Shown here: positions 19,822 to 30,059 of the stretch, piece by piece
How positions within the stretch are numbered: position 1 is the stretch's first letter
Layout: each line of letters starts with the position of its first letter
NCBI GenBank assembly: GCA_029001845.1
Contig: JAREWP010000061.1
Coordinates: 1-64,000 of the forward strand
Length of the DNA: 64,000 nt
Origin: Candidatus Magnetocorallium paracelense
Lineage (GTDB): Bacteria > Nitrospirota > Thermodesulfovibrionia > Thermodesulfovibrionales > Magnetobacteriaceae
Direction: 5' to 3'
Notes under the pieces: model-generated
The model's input: the letters and a program-made list of their open reading frames with translations, nothing else
Database searches by the model: none
Told to the model about the DNA's origin: nothing
Translations under genes and position numbers: made by a program

Positions 19822-20427
19822 ATGATCAGGCTCATAGAAATAACTTTTTTTGTTTTAGCAATGTTCTTTTTATGTGTAACTGCCTATGGTGGTACAGTTG
19901 TCAGGAGCATAGACGGTGTTGTCGTGGAAGTATATGAGGGCGACAGAATAAGGATAAAGACAAAGGAGAAAAAAGAGATAAGAATAGTATTTTACGGTGT
20001 CGATGCGCCGGAAATGAAAATAAGAGACAGGCGTACAGGTAAGATCGTATCGCAGGGGCAGCCTTTTGGAGAGCTTTCAAAAAAGAGACTAAAGTCAAAA
20101 CTTCTTGGTAAAAAAGTGACTGCCAAAATTTTAAAAGCCTTCCCCAGTCAGGGATATATGGCAACTGTTTATATGGGGAAGAGGAATATAAATCTTGAAG
20201 TAATTAAAGAAGGTTATGCCTGGGCAAACAGGAGAATATTAAAAAAAGAACATCTTCCCACTTTTGTCACTGCTGAAGATATGGCGCGATTAAAGGTCAA
20301 AGGTTTGTGGAAAGGAAAAAATCCGGAACCACCCTGGAAGTTTCGAAAGAAGATAGAGAGTCAGTTAAGATACAATAAAAAATCTAACTCCAAGAAAAAA
20401 ACTATGCAACTATTCAGACAGGATTAG
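19822..20427 (+). CDS. Secreted staphylococcal-nuclease-fold (SNase) protein, probably inactive
   Basis: A protein of about 201 residues with an N-terminal signal peptide (to about residue 23) and an SNase OB-fold: FYGVDAPEM, GQPFGELSKKRLKSKLLGKK and NINLEVIKEGYAWANRR are all in order. A GTG at 19819 is an alternative start directly before the ATG. In active SNases one Arg lies five residues before the Asp of the D-x-PE motif and another in a YGR motif. Here those positions hold Val (in VFYGVD) and Tyr (in SQGYMA). Asp and Glu are kept. The fold is therefore clear, but catalysis is doubtful. The C-terminal 40 residues are very basic. Confidence 0.85.
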   Translation: MIRLIEITFFVLAMFFLCVTAYGGTVVRSIDGVVVEVYEGDRIRIKTKEKKEIRIVFYGVDAPEMKIRDRRTGKIVSQGQPFGELSKKRLKSKLLGKKVTAKILKAFPSQGYMATVYMGKRNINLEVIKEGYAWANRRILKKEHLPTFVTAEDMARLKVKGLWKGKNPEPPWKFRKKIESQLRYNKKSNSKKKTMQLFRQD

Positions 20428-20742
20428 GGGAGAAATGCCTCTGAAACTCAGGATCGTCACAAAGACTGAAAATTAAGCCCGGGTGCGGGGCCTGGTTTGT
20501 AATTTGAATGCACAGGATTCCCATATTTTTATGCAGGTTTGCAGGATATAAGCAAAAAATGTAGCCGCAGGCTTTAGCCTGCGCGAACCGTTGGTCAGCC
20601 GAACCCGGACGCAGGCTACATTTAAAGACATCCGCTGAAGGCGTTAAATCTAACTTGACTCCAGGCGCTAAACCACTAACTTAATTTATTTCCGGTTCCA
20701 AAAAAAAGTCAGGATCAATAATTATTAACTAAAAAAACATTT
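20428..20742. other. Gene-free stretch with palindromic DNA
   Basis: No coding potential was found. An imperfect palindrome at 20567-20623 has outer arms AAATGTAGCC/GGCTACATTT and an inner hairpin CGCAGGC-TTTA-GCCTGCG at about 20575-20593. The same GCGGCTACATT word recurs near 22870 in inverted form, so it may be a small dispersed repeat. Confidence 0.5.
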
Positions 20743-20882
20743 AGCAGTTAGCCATCAGCTATCAGCTTTTTAATAGCAACATTTTACAGTTCAAAACACA
20801 TTCACTCATAAGGTGAAGCTTATTATTGCCATAGCGTCAATATTTTCCTTAGCTGAAAGCTGACCGCTGATAGCTGACTGCT
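20743..20882. mobile_element. MITE-like element, family AGCAGTCAGC, copy 1
   Basis: A 140-bp element with inverted ends: AGCAGTTAGCCATCAGCTATC on the left, and on the right the complement of AGCAGTCAGCTATCAGCGGTC. The centre contains GTTCAAAACAC...TCATAAGGTGAAG, related to the perfect hairpin in the copy at 46755-46911. A deletion derivative lies at 39420-39452. No open reading frame. Confidence 0.75.
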
Positions 20883-20994
20883 TTTTTTAAGATTAATTGA
20901 TTATCCTTAAATCGTCAATCGTCAAACGAAAATCGTCAATTAAAACAGAAACTTATGCCTTATAACATGTTTGGTTCTGTCTTGACAGGTTAAA

Positions 20995-21549
20995 CTAATG
21001 CTTTGCAGGCGCCTTTCTGTCATAGTATATGCTTTTGCCGCTTATACTTATGGGGATTCCCATAACGGCATCTGCCTTTGTTAATTCCAACGCTCTGGCG
21101 GCAGCACCAACCCTTTGCTGAACTCTGTTGTCGATATTAAGCAGACTTGCCGTTTTAGCGGCCGAAGAGAGGGCGACACCTATATCCATCATCCTCATGA
21201 TACAGTGAGGCCCGGAATAGCCCATCTTTTTTTCCCGGATCTTTCTGTTTTTGGAAAATTCACTGCAAGACAGATAACCGCATCCTCCACAGTCATAACC
21301 TGCAGCCAACGATTCCCGTAACCCTACAAGAAGTAAAGCATCTGAATTTTCAATATTAGAAGCATCTCTTAGCCAATAGGCCTCGTTTGTACTGTCAGAC
21401 GCATATTCCTTCATTTTTTCGGCAATTCTTTTAAGATCGCCCTCATCGGTAATCACTGTAATCTCTAAAAAATCCTTACCTGCCGCTTTAGGAGCGGTCA
21501 ATGCAGAGGCAGCCATTAATTTCGCCGCCATATCCGTTACTTCCTTCAT
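20995..21549 (-). CDS. DUF2148 ferredoxin-domain-containing protein
   Basis: A 184-residue protein of the DUF2148 family, found in anaerobes and deltaproteobacteria-like genomes. It has an Ala-rich N-terminal helix (MAAKLMAASALTAPKAAGKD) and a cysteine motif DCGGCGYLSC (about residues 105-114) followed by GPHCIMRMMDIG (about 133-144), a likely iron-sulfur site. The C-terminus has GIPISISGKSIYYDRK. The function is unknown. It is divergent from the potassium-channel gene, with about 118 bases between them. Start ATG at 21549 with GGAGG upstream. Confidence 0.8.
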   Translation of the reverse strand: MKEVTDMAAKLMAASALTAPKAAGKDFLEITVITDEGDLKRIAEKMKEYASDSTNEAYWLRDASNIENSDALLLVGLRESLAAGYDCGGCGYLSCSEFSKNRKIREKKMGYSGPHCIMRMMDIGVALSSAAKTASLLNIDNRVQQRVGAAARALELTKADAVMGIPISISGKSIYYDRKAPAKH

Positions 21550-21667
21550 CGTTTTACCTCCTTTACATAATTCTTTTCATGAGCCGGTATTCTGTGGAAA
21601 CGATTTAATAAATAATATGAATATGTTATATTTATAGCACAATAAATGACAAGAGCAAAAGGGAGCA

Positions 21668-22819
21668 TTGGATAAGTTTAAAGAAAAAAACAGCAGGCAC
21701 GGTCCGCTGGTCGATTGGAGCGAAGTTCTAAATTCTTTAGCCAGGTTTATTCAATGGAGGAGACCCAGGCTGGACATCGAGCCCAGCGATGAGCTGGTGC
21801 AAATATTAAAAAAACTCAGACCGCCGATAGTGATATTAATAATGATATTGACGACAGGTACTATCGGATATATGGCGATAGACGACTACGAACCTCTCGA
21901 CGCTCTTTATATGACCGTTATTACGATAGCCACCGTCGGATTCGGTGAGATGGGAACGGCATCGAGCGGAGGGAGAATATTTACGATATGTTTAATTTTT
22001 TTGGGTATCGGCGCATTCGGATACTCTACCGGTTTAATTATCAGCATCTTCAGTGACGGTGTATTATTAAAAATATTGGGAGAGAGATTTATGATAAAAA
22101 GTATTGCCTTTATGGAAAATCACTTTATCATATGCGGTATCAATGAAACCGCCAGAGAGATTGTGAGACAGTTTTCCAAGAAAAAAATTCCCTTTGTAGT
22201 TGTAGACGACACTGCCGAATTTGACAGGAGAAGGGGCGAACTAAGTATTAAATACTATATAAAGGGGCCTCCATTTAAAGACGATTCGTTAAAAAAGGCC
22301 CATATCAGTACTGCCAGGGGAGTTATAACGACCTCTCAAAACGATAACGACAACTTCGCCATTGTCGTTTCCGTTAAAATTCTTCTCGAGAAATTGAAAA
22401 ATCCAAAGGCCAGCATTATTTCTCTTGCAAGAAACGCCGAGAATAAAGAAAAGCTTTATAAAATAGGGGCTTCCCATGTTATTACACCATATATTATTGC
22501 CGGTCAGCGTGCGCTTTCTTACGCAGTAAAGCCGGAGGCTTCCTATTTTATCGATGATATCGTTTATAATACGGAAATCGATCTTGATATAGAAGAGATG
22601 CTGATAGATGATTCTCTTCTCCATCTTACAGGTAAGCCGCTCCTGAATACCGATCTAAAGGATCACAGGATAAAAGTGATTGCAATAAAGAGAGGAAAGA
22701 ATATCGATACTGAGATCACAGGCAACACTACGATAAAAAAAGACGATGCTCTTATCGTTATTGGCAGAGTGCAGAACTTTAGGGGGTATTTGAAGAAATA
22801 TAAATCAAAACAGGTATAA
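21668..22819 (+). CDS. TrkA-N potassium channel protein
   Basis: A 383-residue two-TM potassium channel. TM1 is about 55-72 (IVILIMILTTGTIGYM). The pore segment has the filter TVGFGE (about 95-100). TM2 is about 107-128. A cytosolic RCK/TrkA-N Rossmann domain follows (HFIICGINETAREIVRQF, about 152) and then a TrkA-C domain (about 305-380). The start is TTG at 21668 with an AAAGGGAG site. TVGFGE is a slight variant of the canonical TVGYGD filter. RCK domains gate such channels by nucleotide or ion binding. The small membrane protein at 23035 follows. Confidence 0.88.
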   Translation: MDKFKEKNSRHGPLVDWSEVLNSLARFIQWRRPRLDIEPSDELVQILKKLRPPIVILIMILTTGTIGYMAIDDYEPLDALYMTVITIATVGFGEMGTASSGGRIFTICLIFLGIGAFGYSTGLIISIFSDGVLLKILGERFMIKSIAFMENHFIICGINETAREIVRQFSKKKIPFVVVDDTAEFDRRRGELSIKYYIKGPPFKDDSLKKAHISTARGVITTSQNDNDNFAIVVSVKILLEKLKNPKASIISLARNAENKEKLYKIGASHVITPYIIAGQRALSYAVKPEASYFIDDIVYNTEIDLDIEEMLIDDSLLHLTGKPLLNTDLKDHRIKVIAIKRGKNIDTEITGNTTIKKDDALIVIGRVQNFRGYLKKYKSKQV

Positions 22820-22904
22820 AAGACAAGGTAAGAGGAATTTGGAACAAGCCATAAGGGTTAAAATAATACCTGCGGCTACATTCTTTCTTTAATGGCTCGC
22901 AGAC

Positions 22905-22934
22905 TTGCATAAAAAAAATGAAAATTCCTATACA
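22905..22934 (+). promoter_or_regulatory. Candidate sigma-70-type promoter for the 113-residue membrane protein
   Basis: TTGCAT (22905-22910) and TATACA (22929-22934) are separated by 18 bases. The pair lies about 100 bases before the start codon at 23035, in a gene-free gap. It was found by eye only. Confidence 0.4.
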
Positions 22935-23034
22935 ATCAAGTTAAGAAAGAGTTTTACTCATACTCCTTTTCTTTCCGGCAGTTTTTAACTGTAAACATAT
23001 CCATTTGCCTAACTATAATTACAGGAGAAAAATT

Positions 23035-23373
23035 ATGTATTGGGGAAAAGTTATCAGTGCTTTTTTTATCATAATGGCCCTCACGACCGGTGTTGGCTTT
23101 ATCTATGCAGCATCCAGCTATGAACTAATCATCGCCACTGCCATGAACCTTATAGCCACTACTCTGAAACTGGGGTCACGAAGCAGGTATGGCCCCGAAA
23201 TTCTTGCAACCAGTTTTGCCGCAGATCTCCATCTGATACCTGCTGTATATATCTACTTTGTTTCCGGTGATGCAAAATCGGCCCAGGGACTGGTTCTGGG
23301 CTCTGTCGTTGCAAATATTATTTCTTTAATCTTCGTTATAATCGGGTATATCCGGTCAGATGAGGAGATGTAA
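23035..23373 (+). CDS. Small four-TM membrane protein (DUF6394-like)
   Basis: A 112-residue hydrophobic protein. I use the ATG at 23035 (MYWGKVISAFFIIMAL), which has an ACAGGAGAA site 6 bases upstream; the frame is open back to 23005. Three to four membrane segments are likely (about 5-25, 33-50, 65-82, 88-108). The pattern NW/YWGKV...TTGVGF...NL-x-AT-x-LK-x-G recalls DUF6394, a family of unknown function often near ion channels. That assignment is tentative. The neighbour upstream is the TrkA-type potassium channel. Confidence 0.65.
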   Translation: MYWGKVISAFFIIMALTTGVGFIYAASSYELIIATAMNLIATTLKLGSRSRYGPEILATSFAADLHLIPAVYIYFVSGDAKSAQGLVLGSVVANIISLIFVIIGYIRSDEEM

Positions 23374-23508
23374 TATTCGCTGATTAGGCTGAAGACTTTT
23401 AGGTGAAAACAGGTTTTTAAAACGCAGATTTTACAGAAGCTGCAGATTATATAAGAATGAAAGAGCCGTTGTAATCCGTGGTTAATATGTTGTAAAAAGA
23501 CAATAAAA

Positions 23509-25566
23509 ATGAGAGCTGTTTTATATATATTTCTTATTACGGTTTCCATTCTTTTCTCAGATATATCATCTTTAGCAGAAGAGAATCCACTGTTCGACAT
23601 CGATACAGAGGCGGAATTATTAAAGGAAATCGATTGGCTTCAACAGGAGGCTGTCATATTTTCAGCCTCTCGCCGCGAACAGAAACTCTCCAAAGTCCCG
23701 GCTGCCGTATTTGTCATTACAGGAGAAGAAATCAGACGTATGGGGGTAACCAATATTCCCGATGCCCTGAGGACTGTACCGGGTTTGCAGGTTGCGCAAA
23801 TTAACTCAATGGCTCAGGCCATTTCAGTGCGGGGCGAAAACAACCGTTTTTCGAACAAATTGCTGGTTTTGATTGACGGAAGGTCTGTTTATACACCTGT
23901 CTTTTCGGGAGTTTTCTGGCATACAAAGGATGTGATGCTTGAAGATGTGGAAAGGATAGAGGTAATACGAGGACCGGGCGCCACCATGTGGGGCGCAAAT
24001 GCTGTTAACGGTGTAATAAATATTATTACCAAAAACGCTAAAGATACCTCAGGTGGTATTGCCGTGGCAGGAACAGGCGATGAAGAGAAAGGATTCGGCT
24101 CTGTAAGGTATGGCGGAAAAATCGGAGACAATACATATTACAGAGCCTATGTAAAATATTTCGATCGAGACGATTTTACAATGTCTTCCAATGAAGATTC
24201 CAATGACGAATGGCGCTCTTTCCAGGGAGGATTCAGGATAGATGCGGATTTAACGGGCCGGGATTTTTTCAAATTGCAGGGAGATATCTATGAAGGAGCA
24301 GGCGGAGAAGTACAGGATCTCCCGACCCTGACTTCGCCATATTCATTCCGCAGCAATGTTGACGCAGGTTTTTCAGGCGGAAATATCCTGGGGCAATGGA
24401 AACATGCATATTCCGACACATCGGAGATAACATTGCAGTGTTATTATGACCGAACCGTTGAACAGTATGATTTTATAGATTCCTATCCGACTTATAAACA
24501 GACAATCGAGACCTATGACCTCGATTTCCAACACCGTTTTAAATTAAACAGCCGGCAGAATCTTACCTGGGGTATAGGGTTTCGCTATATTGACGACGAC
24601 ATTAACAGTTCTCCAAACCTGATATTCGATCCCGAAAACCGCGAAACGGAATTGTACAGCGCCTTTATTCAGGACGAGATATCACTGATAGAGAAGAGAC
24701 TGCAGCTCACTTTAGGTTCCAAATTCGAGTATAACGATTATTCCCACTTTGAAATACAGCCGAATGCGCGCCTTTTGTGGACTCCCCATGAACGACATAC
24801 GCTCTGGACATCGATTTCACGCGCCGTAAGAACCCCCAGCCGCTATGAGCACGATATGAGTGCTCTTCACAGCCTGTCACTGCCTCCTGATTCTTTGTTT
24901 GCCGGTTCTCCTGTCGCCCTTGTTTCCATGGAGGGAGACGAAGGATTTAAGCCCGAGGAACTCACTGCATATGAAGCAGGATATCGCTACCGCCACTCTG
25001 AAAGGTTATCCCTGGATATGGCTGTTTTTTATAACGATTATCATAATCTCCAGACATTTGAAACAGGAGAGCCCTCTCTTACCATTTCCGGCTCATCTGC
25101 TTATCTTCTCATCCCCGGTTTTCTGGACAATGAATTGGAAGGAGAAACATATGGAATAGAACTCTCAGTACAGTGGGAGGTGTTTCCATGGTGGAGTCTC
25201 CTTTCATCTTATTCCTACCTGTTAATAGAACGACATGACAAAGACAGTAACGATACAGACGCCGAAGCGGAAGAGAGGACATCCCCGCGTAATCAATTCA
25301 CTTTGAAATCTTCCATGGCTCTTTTGGAAAATATAGAGCTCGATACGATTTTGCGATATGTGGATAACATTGCTTTTTATGATATTGACAGTTATGTGGA
25401 GGCAGACATTCGTATAGGCTGGACTCCGGCAAAAAATCTCGAATTGTCTCTTGTCGGCAAAAACCTTCTTGATGAAAGTCATCCCGAGTATATTAATTCA
25501 ACATTCATAGCCCCTCTTGTAGAAGTTGAACGAAGCATATATGGAAAGGTGACGTGGAAGTTTTAA
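23509..25566 (+). CDS. TonB-dependent outer-membrane receptor
   Basis: A 685-residue protein with a signal peptide (about 1-23). The plug domain (about 55-170) reads SKVPAAVFVITGEEIRRMG, IPDALRTVPGLQV and VERIEVIRGPGATMWGANAV, and a 22-stranded barrel follows, ending in a C-terminal aromatic (VTWKF). No classic TonB box is obvious upstream of the plug. Ligands for the family are siderophores, vitamin B12, metals or glycans; which applies here cannot be read. Its stop overlaps the next gene by 13 bases, making it first in a five-gene signalling operon. Confidence 0.92.
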   Translation: MRAVLYIFLITVSILFSDISSLAEENPLFDIDTEAELLKEIDWLQQEAVIFSASRREQKLSKVPAAVFVITGEEIRRMGVTNIPDALRTVPGLQVAQINSMAQAISVRGENNRFSNKLLVLIDGRSVYTPVFSGVFWHTKDVMLEDVERIEVIRGPGATMWGANAVNGVINIITKNAKDTSGGIAVAGTGDEEKGFGSVRYGGKIGDNTYYRAYVKYFDRDDFTMSSNEDSNDEWRSFQGGFRIDADLTGRDFFKLQGDIYEGAGGEVQDLPTLTSPYSFRSNVDAGFSGGNILGQWKHAYSDTSEITLQCYYDRTVEQYDFIDSYPTYKQTIETYDLDFQHRFKLNSRQNLTWGIGFRYIDDDINSSPNLIFDPENRETELYSAFIQDEISLIEKRLQLTLGSKFEYNDYSHFEIQPNARLLWTPHERHTLWTSISRAVRTPSRYEHDMSALHSLSLPPDSLFAGSPVALVSMEGDEGFKPEELTAYEAGYRYRHSERLSLDMAVFYNDYHNLQTFETGEPSLTISGSSAYLLIPGFLDNELEGETYGIELSVQWEVFPWWSLLSSYSYLLIERHDKDSNDTDAEAEERTSPRNQFTLKSSMALLENIELDTILRYVDNIAFYDIDSYVEADIRIGWTPAKNLELSLVGKNLLDESHPEYINSTFIAPLVEVERSIYGKVTWKF

Positions 25567-26420
25567 GGAAACGTATTAATACATTAAAAAAACAGATACT
25601 CTCAGGGAAAAGTATAAGCTCATTTTTAGCTGCCTCTCTTTTTTTCTATTTCATTATCTCGGTGCTTTCAGCTAAAGAAATAACCGCCCCTACGATTTAC
25701 TTCTATAATCCCGAAGCAAACATCAACAACTTTGCTCTGCTAAAGAAGGAGACTGACTCTTATCTGTCAAAATTCGGAGATTACAGTTTTCAACCCTTTA
25801 ATGATAAAAATATCTTTGAAGACTCTGTTTCAGGGAACAAAGAAGCTCTTTTTATTCTGTCGAGCTGGCATTATAACACCTTACGGGAAAAATATCCCGT
25901 CAAACCGGTGCTTATAGGGGTATCCAAAGGAAAATCGACTCATAAAAAAGTTTTGTCCGTTAAAAAAAATATAAAAAACATCACTTCTCTAAAAGGAAAA
26001 AAGATCGCCTCCGCCGGGAACAGAGAGTATACCAGAAATATTCTGATGCAGATTATGGGGATCAATAGCGGAGAAATCGCAGACTCTTTGAAAATAATGC
26101 CGGTGCCAAAAGATATCGATGCCTTGATGGCTGTGGGATTCGGAATGGCTGCCGCTGCGCTCACTACGGAAGAGAGCCTTGGTAAGCTCAGGAAAATGAA
26201 TCCAAAACACTATCAGAGATTAGGGCAGTTGGGAAGGAGCAGAGAGTTGCTGCTGTCTGTAGTGGCTGTACCAAGACATTTAAATACAGATGATCATCCA
26301 TTAATAAGAATCTTAAGTAAAATGGGAACAGAAAGTAAGAACAAAAACATGTTAAGAATGATTGGTCTTGACGGATGGAGAACGCTTACACAAAAGGAAT
26401 TGGATATTTTAGGACAATGA
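25554..26420 (+). CDS. Periplasmic binding protein, PhnD-like
   Basis: A 288-residue protein starting at GTG 25554, inside the end of the receptor gene, after a GGAAAGGTGA site. A hydrophobic segment at about 22-40 acts as an uncleaved signal or membrane anchor. The remainder resembles PhnD/SsuA-type type-2 periplasmic binding proteins: an LFILSSWHY stretch, the hinge motif SLKGKKIASAGNREYTR (about 143-159, equivalent to the DLKGK-x-A motif) and MAVGFGMAAAALTTEESL (about 189). No ABC permease or ATPase is encoded nearby, so a sensing role for the downstream kinase is likelier than import. Confidence 0.75.
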   Translation: MEVLRKRINTLKKQILSGKSISSFLAASLFFYFIISVLSAKEITAPTIYFYNPEANINNFALLKKETDSYLSKFGDYSFQPFNDKNIFEDSVSGNKEALFILSSWHYNTLREKYPVKPVLIGVSKGKSTHKKVLSVKKNIKNITSLKGKKIASAGNREYTRNILMQIMGINSGEIADSLKIMPVPKDIDALMAVGFGMAAAALTTEESLGKLRKMNPKHYQRLGQLGRSRELLLSVVAVPRHLNTDDHPLIRILSKMGTESKNKNMLRMIGLDGWRTLTQKELDILGQ

Positions 26421-27364
26421 AAAAATCGACAGATAAAAACAGATTTACTATGATACATTATATTCCAATCTTCTGCCTGTTCAGTCTCATTATTTCGGGA
26501 ATCGCTTTTGCCGGGGAGAGGAATCGTGTTCTTATTCTCAACTCTAATATGGCTACAGAGAAATATTCTTTAATACACAAGGAGTTTACGTCGAGCATAT
26601 CCGAGGAAATAGCTGAGCTGGACCTTGGAGGCAAAGAGATTGACACAACTGAGATTGGAGAACGTATCGATACGATTAATCCGGATATTATATTTTGTAT
26701 CGGGTCCAGGGCATACCTGAGTGCATTCCAAACTGCGGGGGATAGGGCAATAATTTTCTCTTCAGCCATTAATTGGAAGCGTTTGCCAATGAGGAAAAAT
26801 ACTTATGGTGTATCCAGCGAGCTTAATTCCGGCATGGAGTTGATGATGTATCACTATTTCTTCCCTGACCTTGGAAGGATTGGTGTCATATACAGTTTAA
26901 AACACAACAAAGAGTGGCTGAAAGAAGCGATCGATAATGGCAGAGATTTGGGACTGACAATTTCAGGAAGGCCCGTAACAAAGCCGGAAGAACTTCCGAA
27001 GGTTCTTGTGGAATTTCTGCCTGAGGTGGACGTCCTGTGGCTTGTCTCCGATCCTGTTGTCATATCCTCAAAGGAGTCGGTAATGGAAATTTTCAGGAGA
27101 GCCGACTCACTGAAAAAGCCGATTTATGCATACAGCAAGATTTTCGCCGATCTGGGCGCGCTTCTGGTTATATCGGCTGACGTTCCGACAATGGGAGTAC
27201 AGGCGGCCGGTCTGGTCCACGACCTGCTTACCAACAATGAGATTCCTGAAAATGTCGTTACCCCGGCAGGCTCCCATATCATACTGAATATGAAAAAAGT
27301 AAAGGAATATGGTATCGATCTGAATGAAGAGGCAATGGATTCCGTAAATTGGATGATTCAGTGA
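26417..27364 (+). CDS. ABC transporter substrate-binding-like periplasmic protein
   Basis: A 315-residue protein from the ATG at 26417, which overlaps the previous stop (ATGA); the frame is open back to 26375. There is a signal peptide (to about residue 33, IAFAGE). The mature part resembles ABC_sub_bind (TrpX/YtfQ-like) proteins: [36 protein letters not shown] then [10 protein letters not shown], a [14 protein letters not shown] stretch and [20 protein letters not shown]. It is the second binding protein in this operon without a transporter. The hybrid kinase gene starts five bases after its stop. Confidence 0.8.
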   Translation: MKKSTDKNRFTMIHYIPIFCLFSLIISGIAFAGERNRVLILNSNMATEKYSLIHKEFTSSISEEIAELDLGGKEIDTTEIGERIDTINPDIIFCIGSRAYLSAFQTAGDRAIIFSSAINWKRLPMRKNTYGVSSELNSGMELMMYHYFFPDLGRIGVIYSLKHNKEWLKEAIDNGRDLGLTISGRPVTKPEELPKVLVEFLPEVDVLWLVSDPVVISSKESVMEIFRRADSLKKPIYAYSKIFADLGALLVISADVPTMGVQAAGLVHDLLTNNEIPENVVTPAGSHIILNMKKVKEYGIDLNEEAMDSVNWMIQ

Positions 27365-27368
27365 AACC

Positions 27369-30059
27369 ATGGACGAGCTGATAATAAAAAGAAGTATACG
27401 CTGGAAGCTCCTTATCACTATGATCGGGCTGATCGTGGCCTTGTTGACTACATTGACTTTTATCCAGATCACCTCCCAAAAAAAGGTGTATGAAAAGGAA
27501 CTTGGAAATCGTATCTCTATGATGAAAGAAAAATTGATAGACAGAGGGAAAACACTGTCCCATAATCTGAGTAATCAGGTAGAAAACGGAATTGCTACCT
27601 TTAATTTTTCCTATATAAGCGAGCTTTTAACAAAAACCGTTTCTGATGATGTGGAACTTCATTACGCAATATTAATGGATATATCCCGTGTCGCCTATAT
27701 TCATACTTTGAAACCATGGTCCGAGCAGGAATATCTATCCCGTGAAGAAGACTTTTACGCAGCCGGGCAACGGGAGTACGCCATTAATGAATATAAATAT
27801 AATTCGCAGTCATTTGTAGAGTTTATCGCGCCTCTCCAAGTGAGCACGAAACCCTGGGGAGTGCTCAGACTCGGATTTTCACTGGATCATCTAAATAAAG
27901 AAATCGTTAAATCCCGTGAAGAAATAGCCAGACAAACCGGTGACATGATAACACACTCCTTAATTACTTCCGTTATTTTTATTTTCCTTGGCTCGGCAAT
28001 TGTTCTTATCATCTCTGACAAACTGTCTCGTCCTATCATACATTTAACAAAGTCCGCTAATGAACTTGCCAAAGGGAATTTTGAAGCAGGAGAAAATATC
28101 GAGGCGGAATCGGAAGATGAAATCGGAATTCTGGCTGCTGCATTCGCCGGTATGTCAAGGGATTTGAAGGGCTCCTATGAAACTTTGGAACAAAAAGTAA
28201 AGCAGCGCACAGCAGAGCTTGTAGAGGCCAGGAACCAGGCAGTTGCAGCGAATGAAAGCAAATCCGAGTTTCTTTCCATGATGAGTCACGAAATCCGCAC
28301 ACCCATGAACGGTATCATCGGAATGACGGAACTGCTCATGGATACGGAGTTGTCTGCGGGCCAGCATAAATACGCCGGCGGAATTCACCGCTCAGCCAAA
28401 GCCCTGTTGCATATTATTAACGATATTCTGGATTTTTCGAAAATCGTTGCACAAAAAATGGACCTGGAGCCTGTACCCTTTGATCTGAGATCCACAGTTG
28501 AAGATGTTGTCTATCTTTTGAGTGTGGAAGTGGAGAGTAAGGGGATTCAGTTAAACTTGCACTACCATCCAGACGTACCTGCCAGAGTAATAGGTGATGC
28601 AGGCAGAATCAGGCAAATTCTGATTAATTTAGTGGGGAATGCCGTTAAGTTCACACATGAAGGCGAAGTGACAATTGACATTAGCTGTTTATTCTGTAAA
28701 GAGGAGAAAACCTCTGTCAGGTTTAGCGTCGAGGATACGGGAATCGGAATTGCCGAAGACAAAATTCAGTCTATTTTCGATAAGTTCACTCAAGAGGATG
28801 CTTCCACTACAAGAAGATACGGCGGTACAGGACTGGGGCTGGCTATTTGCAAAAAACTGGTGGAATTAATGGACGGTGAAATGTCAGTAGAAAGTCGGGC
28901 CGGAGAGGGAAGCGTTTTCTCTTTTACCATTCCCCTCCTTGTAGACAGAGGGCTGATTGCCGTTCATGAACCATACAAAAAGGAGACAGAGGGTACGCTT
29001 CAAATAGATGCTAAAGTTCTGCTTGCTGAAGATGATGCTGTAAACCGGGAAGTAGCAGTGGAGAATCTTCAAAAACTGGGCTGTACTGTGGATTTTGCTC
29101 AAAACGGCCTGGAAGTTGTAGAAATGGTAGAGAAAAACAGCTATGATGTTGTATTGATGGACTGCCAGATGCCTGTTATGGATGGTTTCGAGGCGGCAAA
29201 AAGAATCAGGGATTTCGAAGCTCAAAACAACCCGCCTGCTTCCGGAATTCCCATAATCGCCATGACGGCAAATGTCCTGAGGGAGGATATAGATAAGTGT
29301 ATGGAGGGCGGGATGGACGATTATCTTTCCAAGCCATACAGACTGAAAGACCTCGCCGACGTCCTTTTAAAGTTCTGTAAACCGGGGGAACCCCTGTTAT
29401 CGGAGAACTCCGAAATCATTGATTTCGATTTTCCCGATCTCCCCGGAATCGATACGAAAAGCGGAATCGATAGAACCGGCGGCAATGCAGAGTTATATGC
29501 GTATTTATTGAAGAATTTTGACGACAGATATGGCAAAACGACTGCCACCATTCGGGCGCTCCTGGCGGAAGGAGGGATGGATGAAGCCCTGCGCGGGGCG
29601 CATACTTTAAAGTCAGTCGCCGGAAGTATTGGCGCTGCGGATTTATATAGAGCCTCTGCCGAGTTGGAAGCCGCCGTAAAGGGAGAAGACAGAGATCTTA
29701 TAGCAAAGACGCTCGAGCTCTGCGACGCCAAGCTTGCACATACAATAGAGGTATTAAGCATTCTATCCGAAAAGCCTGCCCTTGAGACGAAAGTTTATTC
29801 AGTACCTGAGGAAACAATAGAACATGAGGCTATACGTTCGGTATTGAAAAATTTGAAAAAACTGATAGAAGTTGATGATACCGAAGCAGAGGAGTATGTA
29901 AAGGAGATAAAGGCGTATCTGACATTGTATAATAAGGAGACAGAGTATAAGCACCTTGAAAAGCAGTTACTCCATTACGATTATATAAATGCGCTTAAGA
30001 CACTGAATTGTATTGCCGCTGAAATGAGTATACAACTTAACGGAGAACTCCATGAGTAG
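27369..30059 (+). CDS. Hybrid sensor histidine kinase (HAMP-HisKA-HATPase-REC-HPt)
   Basis: An 896-residue BvgS-like kinase. TM1 is about 14-33, a periplasmic sensor runs about 34-195, TM2 about 196-215, and HAMP to about 270. The HisKA H-box is [16 protein letters not shown] (His about 307). HATPase has [23 protein letters not shown] and [10 protein letters not shown]. The receiver domain has [14 protein letters not shown] (Asp about 597) and the HPt domain has [12 protein letters not shown] (His about 744). All phosphorelay residues are present. A further 100 helical residues end the protein. Its stop overlaps the next gene by eight bases, so the HD-GYP regulator is the expected relay output. 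Confidence 0.94.
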   Translation: MDELIIKRSIRWKLLITMIGLIVALLTTLTFIQITSQKKVYEKELGNRISMMKEKLIDRGKTLSHNLSNQVENGIATFNFSYISELLTKTVSDDVELHYAILMDISRVAYIHTLKPWSEQEYLSREEDFYAAGQREYAINEYKYNSQSFVEFIAPLQVSTKPWGVLRLGFSLDHLNKEIVKSREEIARQTGDMITHSLITSVIFIFLGSAIVLIISDKLSRPIIHLTKSANELAKGNFEAGENIEAESEDEIGILAAAFAGMSRDLKGSYETLEQKVKQRTAELVEARNQAVAANESKSEFLSMMSHEIRTPMNGIIGMTELLMDTELSAGQHKYAGGIHRSAKALLHIINDILDFSKIVAQKMDLEPVPFDLRSTVEDVVYLLSVEVESKGIQLNLHYHPDVPARVIGDAGRIRQILINLVGNAVKFTHEGEVTIDISCLFCKEEKTSVRFSVEDTGIGIAEDKIQSIFDKFTQEDASTTRRYGGTGLGLAICKKLVELMDGEMSVESRAGEGSVFSFTIPLLVDRGLIAVHEPYKKETEGTLQIDAKVLLAEDDAVNREVAVENLQKLGCTVDFAQNGLEVVEMVEKNSYDVVLMDCQMPVMDGFEAAKRIRDFEAQNNPPASGIPIIAMTANVLREDIDKCMEGGMDDYLSKPYRLKDLADVLLKFCKPGEPLLSENSEIIDFDFPDLPGIDTKSGIDRTGGNAELYAYLLKNFDDRYGKTTATIRALLAEGGMDEALRGAHTLKSVAGSIGAADLYRASAELEAAVKGEDRDLIAKTLELCDAKLAHTIEVLSILSEKPALETKVYSVPEETIEHEAIRSVLKNLKKLIEVDDTEAEEYVKEIKAYLTLYNKETEYKHLEKQLLHYDYINALKTLNCIAAEMSIQLNGELHE

